Part shown: positions 7,201 through 20,552 of the stretch, piece by piece | Layout: each line of letters begins with the position of its first letter | Position numbering within the stretch: position 1 is the first letter of the stretch | Origin: Protonemura montana | Taxonomy: Eukaryota > Arthropoda > Insecta > Plecoptera > Nemouridae | NCBI GenBank assembly: GCA_947568835.1 | Contig: CANOQG010000001.1 | Location: 992,001 to 1,056,000 of the forward strand | Direction of reading: 5' to 3' | Length of the DNA stretch: 64,000 nucleotides | The notes under the pieces: generated by a model | The model's database searches: none | What the model was told of the DNA's origin: nothing | The model's input: only the letters and a program-made list of their open reading frames with translations | Program-made: the position numbers and the translations under genes

Positions 7201-10179
7201 GACGCTCCAGACACTCTGATTCGCTACTTAGACGCTCCAGACACCTTGCCTCGCTACCCAGACGCTCCAGACACTCTGCCTCGCTACCCAGACGCTTCAG
7301 ACTATCTGCCACGCTTATCAGTGGCTCCAGACACTCTGCCACGCTAGCTAGACGCTCCAGGCACTCTGCCTCGCTACTTAGACGCTCCAGACACTGTGCC
7401 TCGCTAGCCAGGCACTCCAGACACTCTGATTCGCTACCCAGACTTTCCAGACACTTTGCCTCGCTACCCAGACGCTCCAGACTATCTGCAACGCAAGCCA
7501 ATGGCTCCAGCCACTCTGCCACGCTAGCTAGACGCTCCTGGCACTCTGCCTCGCTACTTAGACGCTCCAGACACTCTGCCTCGCTAGCCAGCCGCTCCAG
7601 ACACTCTACCACGCTAGCCAGACACTCCAGACACTCTACCACGCAAGCTAGACGCTCCAGGCACTCTGCCTCGCTAGCCAGGCGTTCCAGACACTCTGGC
7701 TCGCTCCCATACGCTCCAGACTTTCTGCCTCGCTAGCCAGACGCTCCAGACACTCTGATTCGCTACGCAGACGTTCAAGACACTCTGCCACGCTAGCCAG
7801 CGGCTGAAGACACTCTGCAATGCTAGCCAGACGCTCCAGACACTCTGCCACGCTAGCTAGACGCTCCAGAAACTCTGATTCGCTACTTAGACGCTCCAGA
7901 CACCTTGCCTCGCTACCCAGACACACCAGACACTCTGCCTCGCTAGCTAAACGCTCCAGACACTCTGCCTTGCTACCCAGACCCTCCAGACACTCTGTCT
8001 CGCTAGCCAGGCGCTCCAGAAACTCTGCCTCGCTACCCAGACGCTCCAGACTATCTGCCACGCTAGCCAGTGGCTCCAGACTATCTGCCACGCTAGCCAG
8101 AGCTCCAGACACTCTGCCTCGCTAGCCAGGCGCTCCAGACACTCTGCCTCGCTACCAAGACGCTCTAGACACTCTGCCTCGCTAGCCAGCCGCTTCAGAC
8201 ACTCTGCCATGCTAGCCAGACGCTCCAGACTTACTGCCACGCTAGCTAGAGGTTTCAGACACTCTGCTCGTCTAGCTAGACTCTCCAGACACTCTGCCTC
8301 GCAAGCTAGACGCTCCAGACACTCTGCCTTGCTACCCAGACCCTCCAGACACTCTGCCTCGCTAGCCAGGCGCTCCAGACACGCTGCCTCGCTACCCAGA
8401 CGCTCCAGACTATCAGCCACGCTAGCCAGTGGCTCCAGATTATCTGCCACGCTAGCCAGAGGCTCCAGACACTCTGCCACGCTAGCTAGACGCTCCAGAC
8501 ACTCTGCCTCCCTAGCCAGACGCTCCAGACACTCTGCCTCCCTAGCCAGAGGTTTCAGACACTCTGCTACGCTAGCTTAACGCTCCAGACTTTCTGCTAC
8601 GCTAGCCAGACGCTTAAGACACTATGCCACGCTAGCTTGACGCTCCAGACACTCTGCCTTGCTACCCAGACCCTCCAGACACTCTGCCTGCTACCCAGAC
8701 GCTCCAGACACTCTGCCTCGCTAGCCAGGCGCTCCAGACACTCTGCCACGCTAGCCAGACGCTCCAGACACTCTGATTCGCTACCCAGACGTTCAAGACA
8801 CTTTGCCTCGCTCCCCAGACGCTCCAGACACTCTGCCTCGTTAGCCAGGCGCTTCAGAAGCTCTGCCTCGCTAGCCAGGCGCTCCAGACACTCTGCCATG
8901 CTAGCCAGACGCTCCAGACTATCTGCTACGCTAGCCAGAAGCTCCAGACACTCTGCCACGCTAGATAGACGCTCCAGACACTCTGCCTTGCTAGCCAGAC
9001 GCTCCAGACTATCTGCAACGCTAGCCAGAGGCTCCAGACAATCTGCCACGCTAGCTAGACGCTCTAGACACTCTGCCTTGCTACCCAGAATCTCCAGACA
9101 CTCTGCCACGCTAGCCAGTGGCTCCAGCCACTCTGCCAGGCTAGCTAGACGCTCCAGGCACTCTGCCTCGCTACTTAGACGCTCCAGACACTCTGCCTCG
9201 CTAGCCAGGCGCTTCAGACACTCTGGCTGGCTACCCAGACGCTCCAGACACTCTGCCTCGCTAGCCAGCCTCTCCAGACACTCTACCACGCTAGCCAGAC
9301 ACTCCAGACACTCTACCACGCAAGCTTGACGCTCCAGGCACTCTGCCTCGCTAGCCAGGCGTTCCAGACACTCTGGCTCGCTTCCATACGCTCCACACTT
9401 TCTGCCTCGCTAGCCAGTGGCTCCAGACTATCTGCCACGCTAGCTAGAGGCTGCAGACACTCTGCAATGCTAGCCAGACGCTCCAGACATTCTGCCACGC
9501 TAGCCAGAGGCTAAAGACACTCTGCAATGCTAGCCAGACGCTCCAGACACTCTGCCACGCTAGCTAGACGCTCCAGACACTCTGATTCGCTACTTAGACG
9601 CTCCTGACACCTTGCCTCGATACCCAGACGCTCCAGACACTCTGCCTCGCTACCTAGACGCTTCAGACTATCTGCCACGCTAATCAGTGGCTCCAGACAC
9701 TCTGCCACGCTAGCTAGACGCTCCAGGCACTCTGCCTCGCTACTTAGACGCTCCAGACACTCTGCCTCGCTAGCCAGGCACTCCAGACACTCTGGTTCGC
9801 TACTCAGACGCTCCAGACACTCTGCCTCGCTAGCCAGCCGCTTAAGACACTCTGCCACGCTAGCTAGACGCTCCAGACACTCTGATTCGCTACCCAGACG
9901 TTCCAGACACTTTGCCTCGCTACCCAGACTCTCCAGACTATCTGCAACGCTAGCCAGAGGCTCTAGACACTCTGCCACGCTAGCTAGACGCTCCAGGCAC
10001 TCTGCCTCGCTACTTAGACGCTCCAGACACTCTGCCTCGCTAGCCAGCCGCTCCAGACACTCTACCACGCTAGCCAGACACTCCAGACACTCTACCACGC
10101 AAGCTAGACGCTCCAGGCACTCTGCCTCGCTTGCCAGGCGTTCCAGACACTCTGGCTCGCTCCCATACGCTCCAGACAT
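4201..10179. repeat. Proximal array block, an older relative of the 15.6-24.8 kb block
   Basis: Monomer order here parallels ~15.6-24.8 kb. Register-matched pairs include 6381 with 17203 (offset 10,822), 7820 with 18852, 8209 with 19241 and 8637 with 19669 (offset 11,032), and 9326 with 23865. The offsets differ by whole monomers, for example 210 bp, so small gains or losses separate the copies. Frame-breaking 29-bp monomers lie near 7711, 8100, 8699, 9397 and 10175. The first ~360 bp also match the far end of the window. Confidence 0.7.
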
Positions 10180-13100
10180 TCTGCCACGCTAGCCAGTGGC
10201 TCCAGACTATCTGCCACGCTAGCCAGAGGCTGCAGACACTCTGCAATGCTAGCCAGACGCTCCAGACACTCTGCCACGCTAGCTAGACGCTCCAGACACT
10301 CTGATTCGCTACTTAGACGCTCCAGACACCTTGCCTCGCTACCCAGACGCTCCAGACACTCTGCCTCGCTACCTAGACGCTTCAGACTATCTGCCACGCT
10401 AATCAGTGGCTCCAGACACTCTGCCACGCTAGCTAGACGCTCCAGGCACTCTGCCTCGCTACTTAGACGCTCCAGACACTCTGCCTCGCTAGCCAGGCAC
10501 TCCAGACACTCTGGTTCGCTACTCAGACGCTCCAGACACTCTGCCCCGCTAGCCAGCCGCTTAAGACACTCTGCCACGCTAGCTAGACGCTCCAGACACT
10601 CTGCCACGTTAGCCAGACGCTCCAGACACTCTGATTCGCTACCCAGACGTTCCAGACACTTTGCCTCGCTACCCAGACGCTCCAGACTATCTGCAACGCT
10701 AGCCAGAGGCTCCAGACACTCTGCCACGCTAGCTAGACGAACCAGACACTCTGCCTTGCTACCCAGAATCTCCAGACACTCTGCCACGCTAGCCAGTGGC
10801 TCCAGCCACTCTGCCAAGCTAGCTAGACGCTCCAGGCACTCTGCCTCGCTACTTAGACGCTCCAGACCCTCTGCCTCGCTAGCCAGCCGCTTCAGACACT
10901 CTACTACGCTAGCCAGACACTCCAGACACTCTACCACGCAAGCTAGACGCTCCAGGCACTCTGCCTCGCTACTTAGACGCTCCAGACACTCTGCCTCGCT
11001 AGCCAGGCGCTCCAGACACTCTGCCACGCTAGCCAGACGCTCCAGACTCTCTGATTCGCTACCCAGACGTTCAAGACACTTTGCCTCGTTAGCCAGGCGC
11101 TTCAGAAGCTCTGCCTCGCTAGCCAGGCGCTCCAGACACTCTGCCATGCTAGCCAGACGCTCTAGACGATCTGCTACGCTAGCCAGAGGCTCCAGACACT
11201 CTGCCACGCTAGATAGACGCTCCAGACACTCTGCCTTGCTAGCCAGACGCTCCAGACTATCTGCAACGCTAGCCAGAGGCTCCAGACACTCTGCCACGCT
11301 AGCTAGAAGCTCCAGACACTCTGCCTTGCTACCCAGAATCTCCAGACACTCTGCCACGCTAGCCAGAGGCTCCAGACACTCTGCCACGCTAGCTAGACGA
11401 ACCAGACACTCTGCCTTGCTACCCAGAATCTCCAGACACTCTGCCACGCTAGCCAGTGGCTCCAGCCACTCTGCCACGCTAGCTAGACGCTCCAGGCACT
11501 CTGCCTCGCTACTTAGACGCTCCAGACACTCTGCCTCGCTAGCCAGCCGCTCCAGACACTCTACTACGCTAGCTAGACACTCCAGACACTCTACCACGCA
11601 AGCTAGACGCTCCAGACTCTCTGATTCGCTACCCAGACGTTCAAGACACTTTGCCTCGCTCCCCAGACGCTCCAGACACTCTGCCTCGTTAGCCAGGCGC
11701 TTCAGAAGCTCTGCCTCGCTAGCCAGGCGCTCCAGACACTCTGCCATGCTAGCCAGACGCTCTAGACGATCTGCTACGCTAGCCAGAGGCTCCAGACACT
11801 CTGCCACGCTAGATAGACGCTCCAGACACTCTGCCTTGCTAGCCAGACGCTCCAGACTATCTGCAACGCTAGCCAGAGGCTCCAGACACTCTGCCACGCT
11901 AGCTAGACGCTCCAGACACTCTGCCTTGCTACCCAGAATCTCCAGACACTCTGCCACGCTAGCCAGAGGCTCCAGACACTCTGCCACGCTAGCTAGACGA
12001 ACCAGACACTCTGCCTTGCTACCCAGAATCTCCAGACACTCTGCCACGCTAGCCAGTGGCTCCAGCCACTCTGCCACGCTAGCTAGACGCTCCAGGCACT
12101 CTGCCTCGCTACTTAGACGCTCCAGACACTCTGCCTCGCTAGCCAGCCGCTCCAGACACTCTACTACGCTAGCTAGACACTCCAGACACTCTACCACGCA
12201 AGCTAGACGCTCCAGGCACTCTGCCTCGCTAGCCAGGCGCTTCAGACACTCTGGCTGGCTACCCAGACGCTCCAGACACACTGCCTCGCTAGCCAGCCAC
12301 TCCAGACACTCTGCCTCGCTAGCCAGCCGCTCCAGACACTCTACCACGCTAGCCAGACACTCCAGACACTCTACCACGCAAGCTAGACGCTCCAGGCACT
12401 CTGCCTCGCTTGCCAGGCGTTCCAGACACTCTGGCTCGCTCCCATACGCTCCAGACATTCTGCCACGCTAGCCAGTGGCTCCAGACTATCTGCCACGCTA
12501 GCCAGAGGCTGCAGACACTCTGCAATGCTAGCCAGACGCTCCAGACACTCTGCCACGCTAGCTAGACGCTCCAGACACTCTGATTCGCTACTTAGACGCT
12601 CCAGACACCTTGCCTCGCTACCCAGACGCTCCAGACACTCTGCCTCGCTACCTAGACGCTTCAGACTATCTGCCACGCTAAACAGTGGCTCCAGACACTC
12701 TGCCACGCTAGCTAGACGCTCCAGGCACTCTGCCTCGCTACTTAGACGCTCCAGACACTCTGCCTCGCTAGCCAGGCACTCCAGACACTCTGGTTCGCTA
12801 CTCAGACGCTCCAGACACTCTGCCCCGCTAGCCAGCCGCTTAAGACACTCTGCCACGCTAGCTAGACGCTCCAGACACTCTGCCACGTTAGCCAGACGCT
12901 CCAGACACTCTGATTCGCTACCCAGACGTTCCAGACACTTTGCCTCGCTACCCAGACGCTCCAGACTATCTGCAACGCTAGCCAGAGGCTCCAGACACTC
13001 TGCCACGCTAGCTAGACGAACCAGACACTCTGCCTTGCTACCCAGAATCTCCAGACACTCTGCCACGCTAGCCAGTGGCTCCAGCCACTCTGCCAAGCTA

Positions 13101-15547
13101 GCTAGACGCTCCAGGCACTCTGCCTCGCTACTTAGACGCTCCAGACCCTCTGCCTCGCTAGCCAGCCGCTCCAGACACTCTACCACGCTAGCCAGACACT
13201 CCAGACACTCTACCACGCAAGCTAGACGCTCCAGGCACTCTGCCTCGCTTGCCAGGAGTTCCAGACACTCTGGCTCGCTCCCATACGCTCCAGACATTCT
13301 GCCACGCTAGCCAGTGGCTCCAGACTATCTGCCACGCTAGCCAGAGGCTGCAGACACTCTGCAATGCTAGCCAGACGCTCCAGACACTCTGCCACGCTAG
13401 CTAGACGCTCCAGACACTCTGATTCGCTACTTAGACGCTCCAGACACCTTGCCTCGCTACCCAGACGCTCCAGACACTCTGCCTCGCTACCTAGACGCTT
13501 CAGACGATCTGCCACGCTAATCAGTGGCTCCAGACACTCTGCCACGCTAGCTAGACGCTCCAGGCACTCTGCCTCGCTACTTAGACGCTCCAGACACTCT
13601 GCCTCGCTAGCCAGGCACTCCAGACACTCTGGTTCGCTACTCAGACGCTCCAGACACTCTGCCCCGCTAGCCAGCCGCTTAAGACACTCTGCCACGCTAG
13701 CTAGACGCTCCAGACACTCTGCCACGTTAGCCAGACGCTCCAGACACTCTGATTCGCTACCCAGACGTTCCAGACACTTTGCCTCGCTACCCAGACGCTC
13801 CAGACTATCTGCAACGCTAGCCAGAGGCTCCAGACACTCTGCCACGCTAGCTAGACGAACCAGACACTCTGCCTTGCTACCCAGAATCTCCAGACACTCT
13901 GCCACGCTAGCCAGTGGCTCCAGCCACTCTGCCAAGCTAGCTAGACGCTCCAGGCACTCTGCCTCGCTACTTAGACGCTCCAGACCCTCTGCCTCGCTAG
14001 CCAGCCGCTCCAGACACTCTACTACGCTAGCCAGACACTCCAGACACTCTACCACGCAAGCTAGACGCTCCAGGCACTCTGCCTCGCTACTTAGACGCTC
14101 CAGACACTCTGCCTCGCTAGCCAGGCGCTCCAGACACTCTGCCACGCTAGCCAGACGCTCCAGACTCTCTGATTCGCTACCCAGACGTTCAGGACACTTT
14201 GCCTCGTTAGCCAGCCGCTTAAGACACTCTGCCACGCTAGCTAGACGCTCCAGACACTCTGCCATGCTAGCCAGACGCTCTAGACGATCTGCTACGCTAG
14301 CCAGAGGCTCCAGACACTCTGCCACGCTAGATAGACGCTCCAGACACTCTGCCTTGCTAGCCAGACGCTCCAGACTATCTGCAACGCTAGCCAGAGGCTC
14401 CAGACACTCTGCCACGCTAGCTAGACGCTCCAGACACTCTGCCTTGCTACCCAGAATCTCCAGACACTCTGCCACGCTAGCCAGAGGCTCCAGACACTCT
14501 GCCACGCTAGCTCGACGAACCAGACACTCTGCCTTGCTACCCAGAATCTCCAGACACTCTGCCACGCTAGCCAGTGGCTCCAGCCACTCTGCCACGCTAG
14601 CTAGACGCTCCAGGCACTCTGCCTCGCTACTTAGACGCTCCAGACACTCTGCCTCGCTAGCCAGCCGCTCCAGACACTCTACTACGCTAGCTAGACACTC
14701 CAGACACTCTACCACGGAAGCTAGACGCTCCAGACTCTCTGATTCGCTACCCAGACGTTCAAGACACTTTGCCTCGCTACCCAGACGCTCCAGACACTCT
14801 GCCTCGTTAGCCAGGCGCTTCAGAAGCTCTGCCTCGCTAGCCAGGCGCTCCAGACACTCTGCCATGCTAGACAGACGCTCTAGACGATCTGCTACGCTAG
14901 CCAGAGGCTCCAGACACTCTGCCACGCTAGATAGACGCTCCAGACACTCTGCCTTGCTAGCCAGACGCTCCAGACTATCTGCAACGCTAGCCAGAGGCTC
15001 CAGACACTCTGCCACGCTAGCTAGACGCTCCAGACACTCTGCCTTGCTACCCAGAATCTCCAGACACTCTGCCACGCTAGCCAGAGGCTCCAGACACTCT
15101 GCCACGCTAGCTAGACGAACCAGACACTCTGCCTTGCTACCCAGAATCTCCAGACACTCTGCCACGCTAGCCAGTGGCTCCAGCCACTCTGCCACGCTAG
15201 CTAGACGCTCCAGGCACTCTGCCTCGCTACTTAGCCGCTTCAGACACTCTACTACGCTAGCTAGACACTCCACACACTCTACCACGCAAGCTAGACGCTC
15301 CAGGCACTCTGCCTCGCTAGCCAGGCGCTTCAGACACTCTGGCTGGCTACCCAGACGCTCCAGACACACTGCCTCGCTAGCCAGCCACTCCAGACACTCT
15401 GCCTCGCTAGCCAGCCGCTCCAGACACTCTACCACGCTAGCCAGACACTCCAGACACTCTACCACGCAAGCTAGACGCTCCAGGCACTCTGCCTCGCTTG
15501 CCAGGCGTTCCAGACACTCTGGCTCGCTCCCATACGCTCCAGACATT
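10180..15547. repeat. Three successive higher-order repeat blocks of 2,279, 839 and 2,249 bp
   Basis: Each block ends with the same 29-bp frame-shifting monomer (near 10180, 12459, 13298 and 15547). The blocks start with the same run of variants (first ATG-bearing monomer at 10246, 12525 and 13364). The third block matches the first apart from whole-monomer losses and a few base changes; the second is a shortened form. 839 + 2,249 = 3,088 bp, which is 103 monomers minus two single-base deletions, and a 3,089-bp spacing recurs at 27040/30129 and 42241/45330. Confidence 0.8.
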
Positions 15548-17015
15548 CTGCCACGCTAGCCAGTGGCTCCAGACTATCTGCCACGCTAGCCAGAGGCTGC
15601 AGACACTCTGCAATGCTAGCCAGACGCTCCAGACACTCTGCCACGCTAGCTAGACGCTCCAGACACTCTGATTCGCTACTTAGACGCTCCAGACACCTTG
15701 CCTCGCTACCCAGACGCTCCAGACACTCTGCCTCGCTACCTAGACGCTTCAGACTATCTGCCACGCTAATCAGTGGCTCCAGACACTCTGCCACGCTAGC
15801 TTGACGCTCCAGGCACTCTGCCTCGCTACTTAGACGCTCCAGACACTCTGCCTCGCTAGCCAGGCACTCCAGACACTCTGGTTCGCTACTCAGACGCTCC
15901 AGACACTCTGCCCCGCTAGCCAGCCGCTTAAGACACTCTGCCACGCTAGCTAGACGCTCCAGACACTCTGCCACGTTAGCCAGACGCTCCAGACACTCTG
16001 ATTCGCTACCCAGACGTTCCAGACACTTTGCCTCGCTACCCAGACGCTCCAGACTATCTGCAACGCTAGCCAGAGGCTCCAGACACTCTGCCACGCTAGC
16101 TAGACGAACCAGACACTCTGGCTTGCTACCCAGAATCTCCAGACACTCTGCCACGCTAGCCAGTGGCTCCAGCCACTCTGCCAAGCTAGCTAGACGCTCC
16201 AGGCACTCTGCCTCGCTACTTAGACGCTCCAGACCCTCTGCCTCGCTAGCCAGCCGCTCCAGACACTCTACTACGCTAGCCTGACACTCCAGACACTCTA
16301 CCACGCAAGCTAGACGCTCCAGGCACTCTGCCTCGCTACTTAGACGCTCCAGAGACTCTGCCTCGCTAGCCAGGCGCTCCAGACACTCTGCCACGCTAGC
16401 CAGACGCTCCAGACTCTCTGATTCGCTACCCAGACGTTCAAGACACTTTGCCTCGCTCCCCAGACGCTCCAGACTCTCTGCCTCGTTCGCCAGGCGCTTC
16501 AGAAGCTCTGCCTCGCTAGCCAGGCGCTCCAGACACTCTGCCATGCTAGCCAGACGCTCCAGACGATCTGCTACGCTAGCCAGAGGCTCCAGACACTCTG
16601 CCACGCTAGATAGACGCTTCAGACACTCTGCCTTGCTAGCCAGACGCTCCAGACTATCTGCAACGCTAGCTAGAGGCTCCAGACACTCTGCCACGCTAGC
16701 TAGACGCTCCAGACACTCTGCCTTGCTACCCAGAATATCCAGACACTCTGCCACGCTAGCCAGAGGCTCCAGACACTCTGCCACGCTAGCTAGACGAACC
16801 AGACACTCTGCCTTGCTACCCAGAATCTCCAGACACTCTGCCACGCTAGCCAGTGGCTCCAGCCACTCTGCCACGCTAGCTAGACGCTCCAGGCACTCTG
16901 CCTCGCTACTTAGACGCTCCAGACACTCTGCCTCGCTAGCCTGCCGCTCCAGACACTCTACTACGCTAGCTAGACACTCCAGACACTCTACCACGCAAGC
17001 TAGACGCTCCAGGCA

Positions 17016-20000
17016 CTCTGCCTCGCTAGCCAGGCGCTTCAGACACTCTGGCTGGCTACCCAGACGCTCCAGACACACTGCCTCGCTAGCCAGCCACTCC
17101 AGACACTCTGCCACGCTAGCCAGAGGCTGCAGACACTCTGCAATGCTAGCCAGACGCTCCAGACACTCTGCCACGCTAGCCAGAGGCTGAAGACACTCTG
17201 CAATGCTAGCCAGACGCTCCAGACACTCTGCCTCGCTAGCTAGACGCTCCAGGCACTCTGCCTCGCTACTTAGACGCTCCAGACATTCTGCCTCGCTAGC
17301 CAGGCACTCCAGACACTCTGGTTCGCTACTCAGACGCTCCAGACACTCTGCCTCGCTAGCCAGCCGCTTAAGACACTCTGCCACGCTAGCTAGACGCTCC
17401 AGACTCTCTGTTACGCTAGCCAGACGCTCCAGACACTCTGATTCGCTACCCAGACGTTCCAGACACTTTGCCTCGCTACCCAGACCCTCCAGACTATCTG
17501 CAACGCTAGCCAGAGGCTCCAGACACTCTGCCACGCTAGCTAGACGAACCAGACACTCTGCCTTGCTACCCAGAATCTCCAGACACTCTGCCACGCTAGC
17601 TAGACGCTCCAGGCACTCTGCCTCGCTACTTAGACGCTCCAGACACTCTGCCTCGCTAGACAGCCGCTCCAGACACTCTACTACGCTAGCCAGACACTCC
17701 AGACACTCTACCACGCAAGCTAGACGCTCCAGGCACTCTGCCTCGCTACTTAGACGCTCCAGACACTCTGCCTCGCTAGCCAGGCGCTTCAGACACTCTG
17801 GCTGGCTACCCAGACGCTCCAGACACACTGCCTCGCTAGCCAGCCTCTCCTGACACTCTACCACGCTAGCCAGACACTCCAGACACTCTACCACGCAAGC
17901 TAGCCGCTCCAGGCACTCTGCCTCGCTAGCCAAGCGTTCCAGACACTCTGGCTCGCTTCCATACGCTCCAGGAATTTCTGCCTCGCTAGCCAGTGGCTCC
18001 AGACTATCTGCCACGCTAGCCAGAGGCTGCAGAAACTCTGCAATGCTAGCGAGACGATCCAGACACTCTGCCACGCTAGCCAGAGGCTGAAGACACTCTG
18101 CAATGCTAGCCAGACGATCCAGACACTCTGCCACGCTAGCTAGACGCTCCAGACACTCTGATTCGCTACTTAGACGCTCCAGACACCTTGCCTCGCTACC
18201 CAGACGCTCCAGACACTCTGCCTCGCTACCCAGACGCTTCAGACTATCTGCCACGCTTATCAGTGGCTCCAGACACTCTGCCACGCTAGCTAGACGCTCC
18301 AGGCACTCTGCCTCGCTACTTAGACGCTCCAGACACTGTGCCTCGCTAGCCAGGCACTCCAGACACTCTGATTCGCTACCCAGACGTTCCAGACACTTTG
18401 CCTCGCTACCCAGACGCTCCAGACTATCTGCAACGCTAGCCAGAGGCTCCAGACACTCTGCCACGCTAGCTAGACGCTCCAGACACTCTGCCTTGCTACC
18501 CAGAATCTCCAGACACTCTGCCACGCTAGCCAATGGCTCCAGCCACTCTGCCACGCTAGCTAGACGCTCCAGGCACTCTGCCTCGCTACTTAGACGCTCC
18601 AGACACTCTGCCTCGCTAGCCAGCCGCTCCAGACACTCTACCACGCTAGCCAGACACTCCAGACACTCTACCACGCAAGCTAGACGCTCCAGGCACTCTG
18701 CCTCGCTAGCCAGGCGTTCCAGACACTCTGGCTCGCTCCCATACGCTCCAGACTTTCTGCCTCGCTAGCCAGACGCTCCAGACACTCTGATTCGCTACGC
18801 AGACGTTCAAGACACTCTGCCACGCTAGCCAGCGGCTGAAGACACTCTGCAATGCTAGCCAGACGCTCCAGACACTCTGCCACGCTAGCTAGACGCTCCA
18901 GACACTCTGATTCGCTACTTAGACGCTCCAGACACCTTGCCTCGCTACCCAGACACACCAGACACTCTGCCTCGCTAGCTAAACGCTCCAGACACTCTGC
19001 CTTGCTACCCAGACCCTCCAGACACTCTGTCTCGCTAGCCAGGCGCTCCAGAAACTCTGCCTCGCTACCCAGACGCTCCAGACTATCTGCCACGCTAGCC
19101 AGTGGCTCCAGACTATCTGCCACGCTAGCCAGAGCTCCAGACACTCTGCCTCGCTAGCCAGGCGCTCCAGACACTCTGCCTCGCTACCAAGACGCTCTAG
19201 TTACTCTGTCTCGCTAGCCAGCCGCTTCAGACACTCTGCCATGCTAGCCAGACGCTCCAGACTTACTGCCACGCTAGCCAGAGGTTTCAGACACTCTGCT
19301 CGTCTAGCTAGACTCTCCAGACACTCTGCCTCGCAAGCTAGACGCTCCAGACACTCTGCCTTGCTACCCAGACCCTCCAGACACTCTGCCTCGCTAGCCA
19401 GGCGCTCCAGACACGCTGCCTCGCTACCCAGACGCTCCAGACTATCAGCCACGCTAGCCAGTGGCTCCAGATTATCTGCCACGCTAGCCAGAGGCTCCAG
19501 ACACTCTGCCACGCTAGCTAGACGCTCCAGACACTCTGCCTCCCTAGCCAGACGCTCCAGACACTCTGCCTCCCTAGCCAGAGGTTTCAGACACTCTGCT
19601 ACGCTAGCTTAACGCTCCAGACTTTCTGCTACGCTAGCCAGACGCTTAAGACACTATGCCACGCTAGCTTGACGCTCCAGACACTCTGCCTTGCTACCCA
19701 GACCCTCCAGACACTCTGCCTGCTACCCAGACGCTCCAGACACTCTGCCTCGCTAGCCAGGCGCTCCAGACACTCTGCCACGCTAGCCAGACGCTCCAGA
19801 CACTCTGATTCGCTACCCAGACGTTCAAGACACTTTGCCTCGCTCCCCAGACGCTCCAGACACTCTGCCTCGTTAGCCAGGCGCTTCAGAAGCTCTGCCT
19901 CGCTAGCCAGGCGCTCCAGACACTCTGCCATGCTAGCCAGACGCTCCAGACTATCTGCTACGCTAGCCAGAAGCTCCAGACACTCTGCCACGCTAGATAG

Positions 20001-20377
20001 ACGCTCCAGACACTCTGCCTTGCTAGCCAGACGCTCCAGACTATCTGCAACGCTAGCCAGAGGCTCTAGACACTCTGCCTTGCTACCCAGAATCTCCAGA
20101 CACTCTGCCACGCTAGCCAGTGGCTCCAGCCACTCTGCCAGGCTAGCTAGACGCTCCAGGCACTCTGCCTCGCTACTTAGACGCTCCAGACACTCTGCCT
20201 CGCTTGCCAGGCGCTTCAGACACTCTGGCTGGCTACCCAGACGCTCCAGACACTCTGCCTCGCTAGCCAGCCTCTCTAGACACTCTACCACGCTAGCCAG
20301 ACGCTCCAGACACTCTACCACGCAAGCTTGACGCTCCAGGCACTCAGCCTCGCTAGCCAGGCGTTCCAGACACTCTG
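17016..20377. repeat. 3.5-kb higher-order unit, tandem copy 1
   Basis: Repeats at an offset of 3,537 bp (118 monomers minus three deletions) as 20,553-23,914. Matching points are 18103/21640, 18852/22389, 19241/22778 and 19669/23206. Both copies carry the same three 29-bp monomers and the same GTTACTCTGTCTC variant near 19,200/22,737. Past 20,377 the two diverge sharply (CTGCCACG against CTGGCTCG). Confidence 0.9.
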
Positions 20378-20552
20378 CCACGCTAGCCAGAGGCTGCAGA
20401 CACTCTGCAATGCTAGCCAGACGCTCCAGACACTCTGCCACGCTAGCCAGAGGCTGAAGACACTCTGCAATGCTAGCCAGACGCTCCAGACACTCTGCCT
20501 CGCTAGCTAGACGCTCCAGGCACTCTGCCTCGCTACTTAGACGCTCCAGACA

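Noticed and set aside
4184-7642. Long - strand reading (1,152 codons) of ECLERLASEA decapeptides, as a repetitive coiled-coil or surface protein gene
   Set aside because: It follows from a 30-bp period without stops; the opposite strand is equally open, the reading is broken by 29-bp monomers again and again, and there is no promoter, intron pattern or non-repeat domain.
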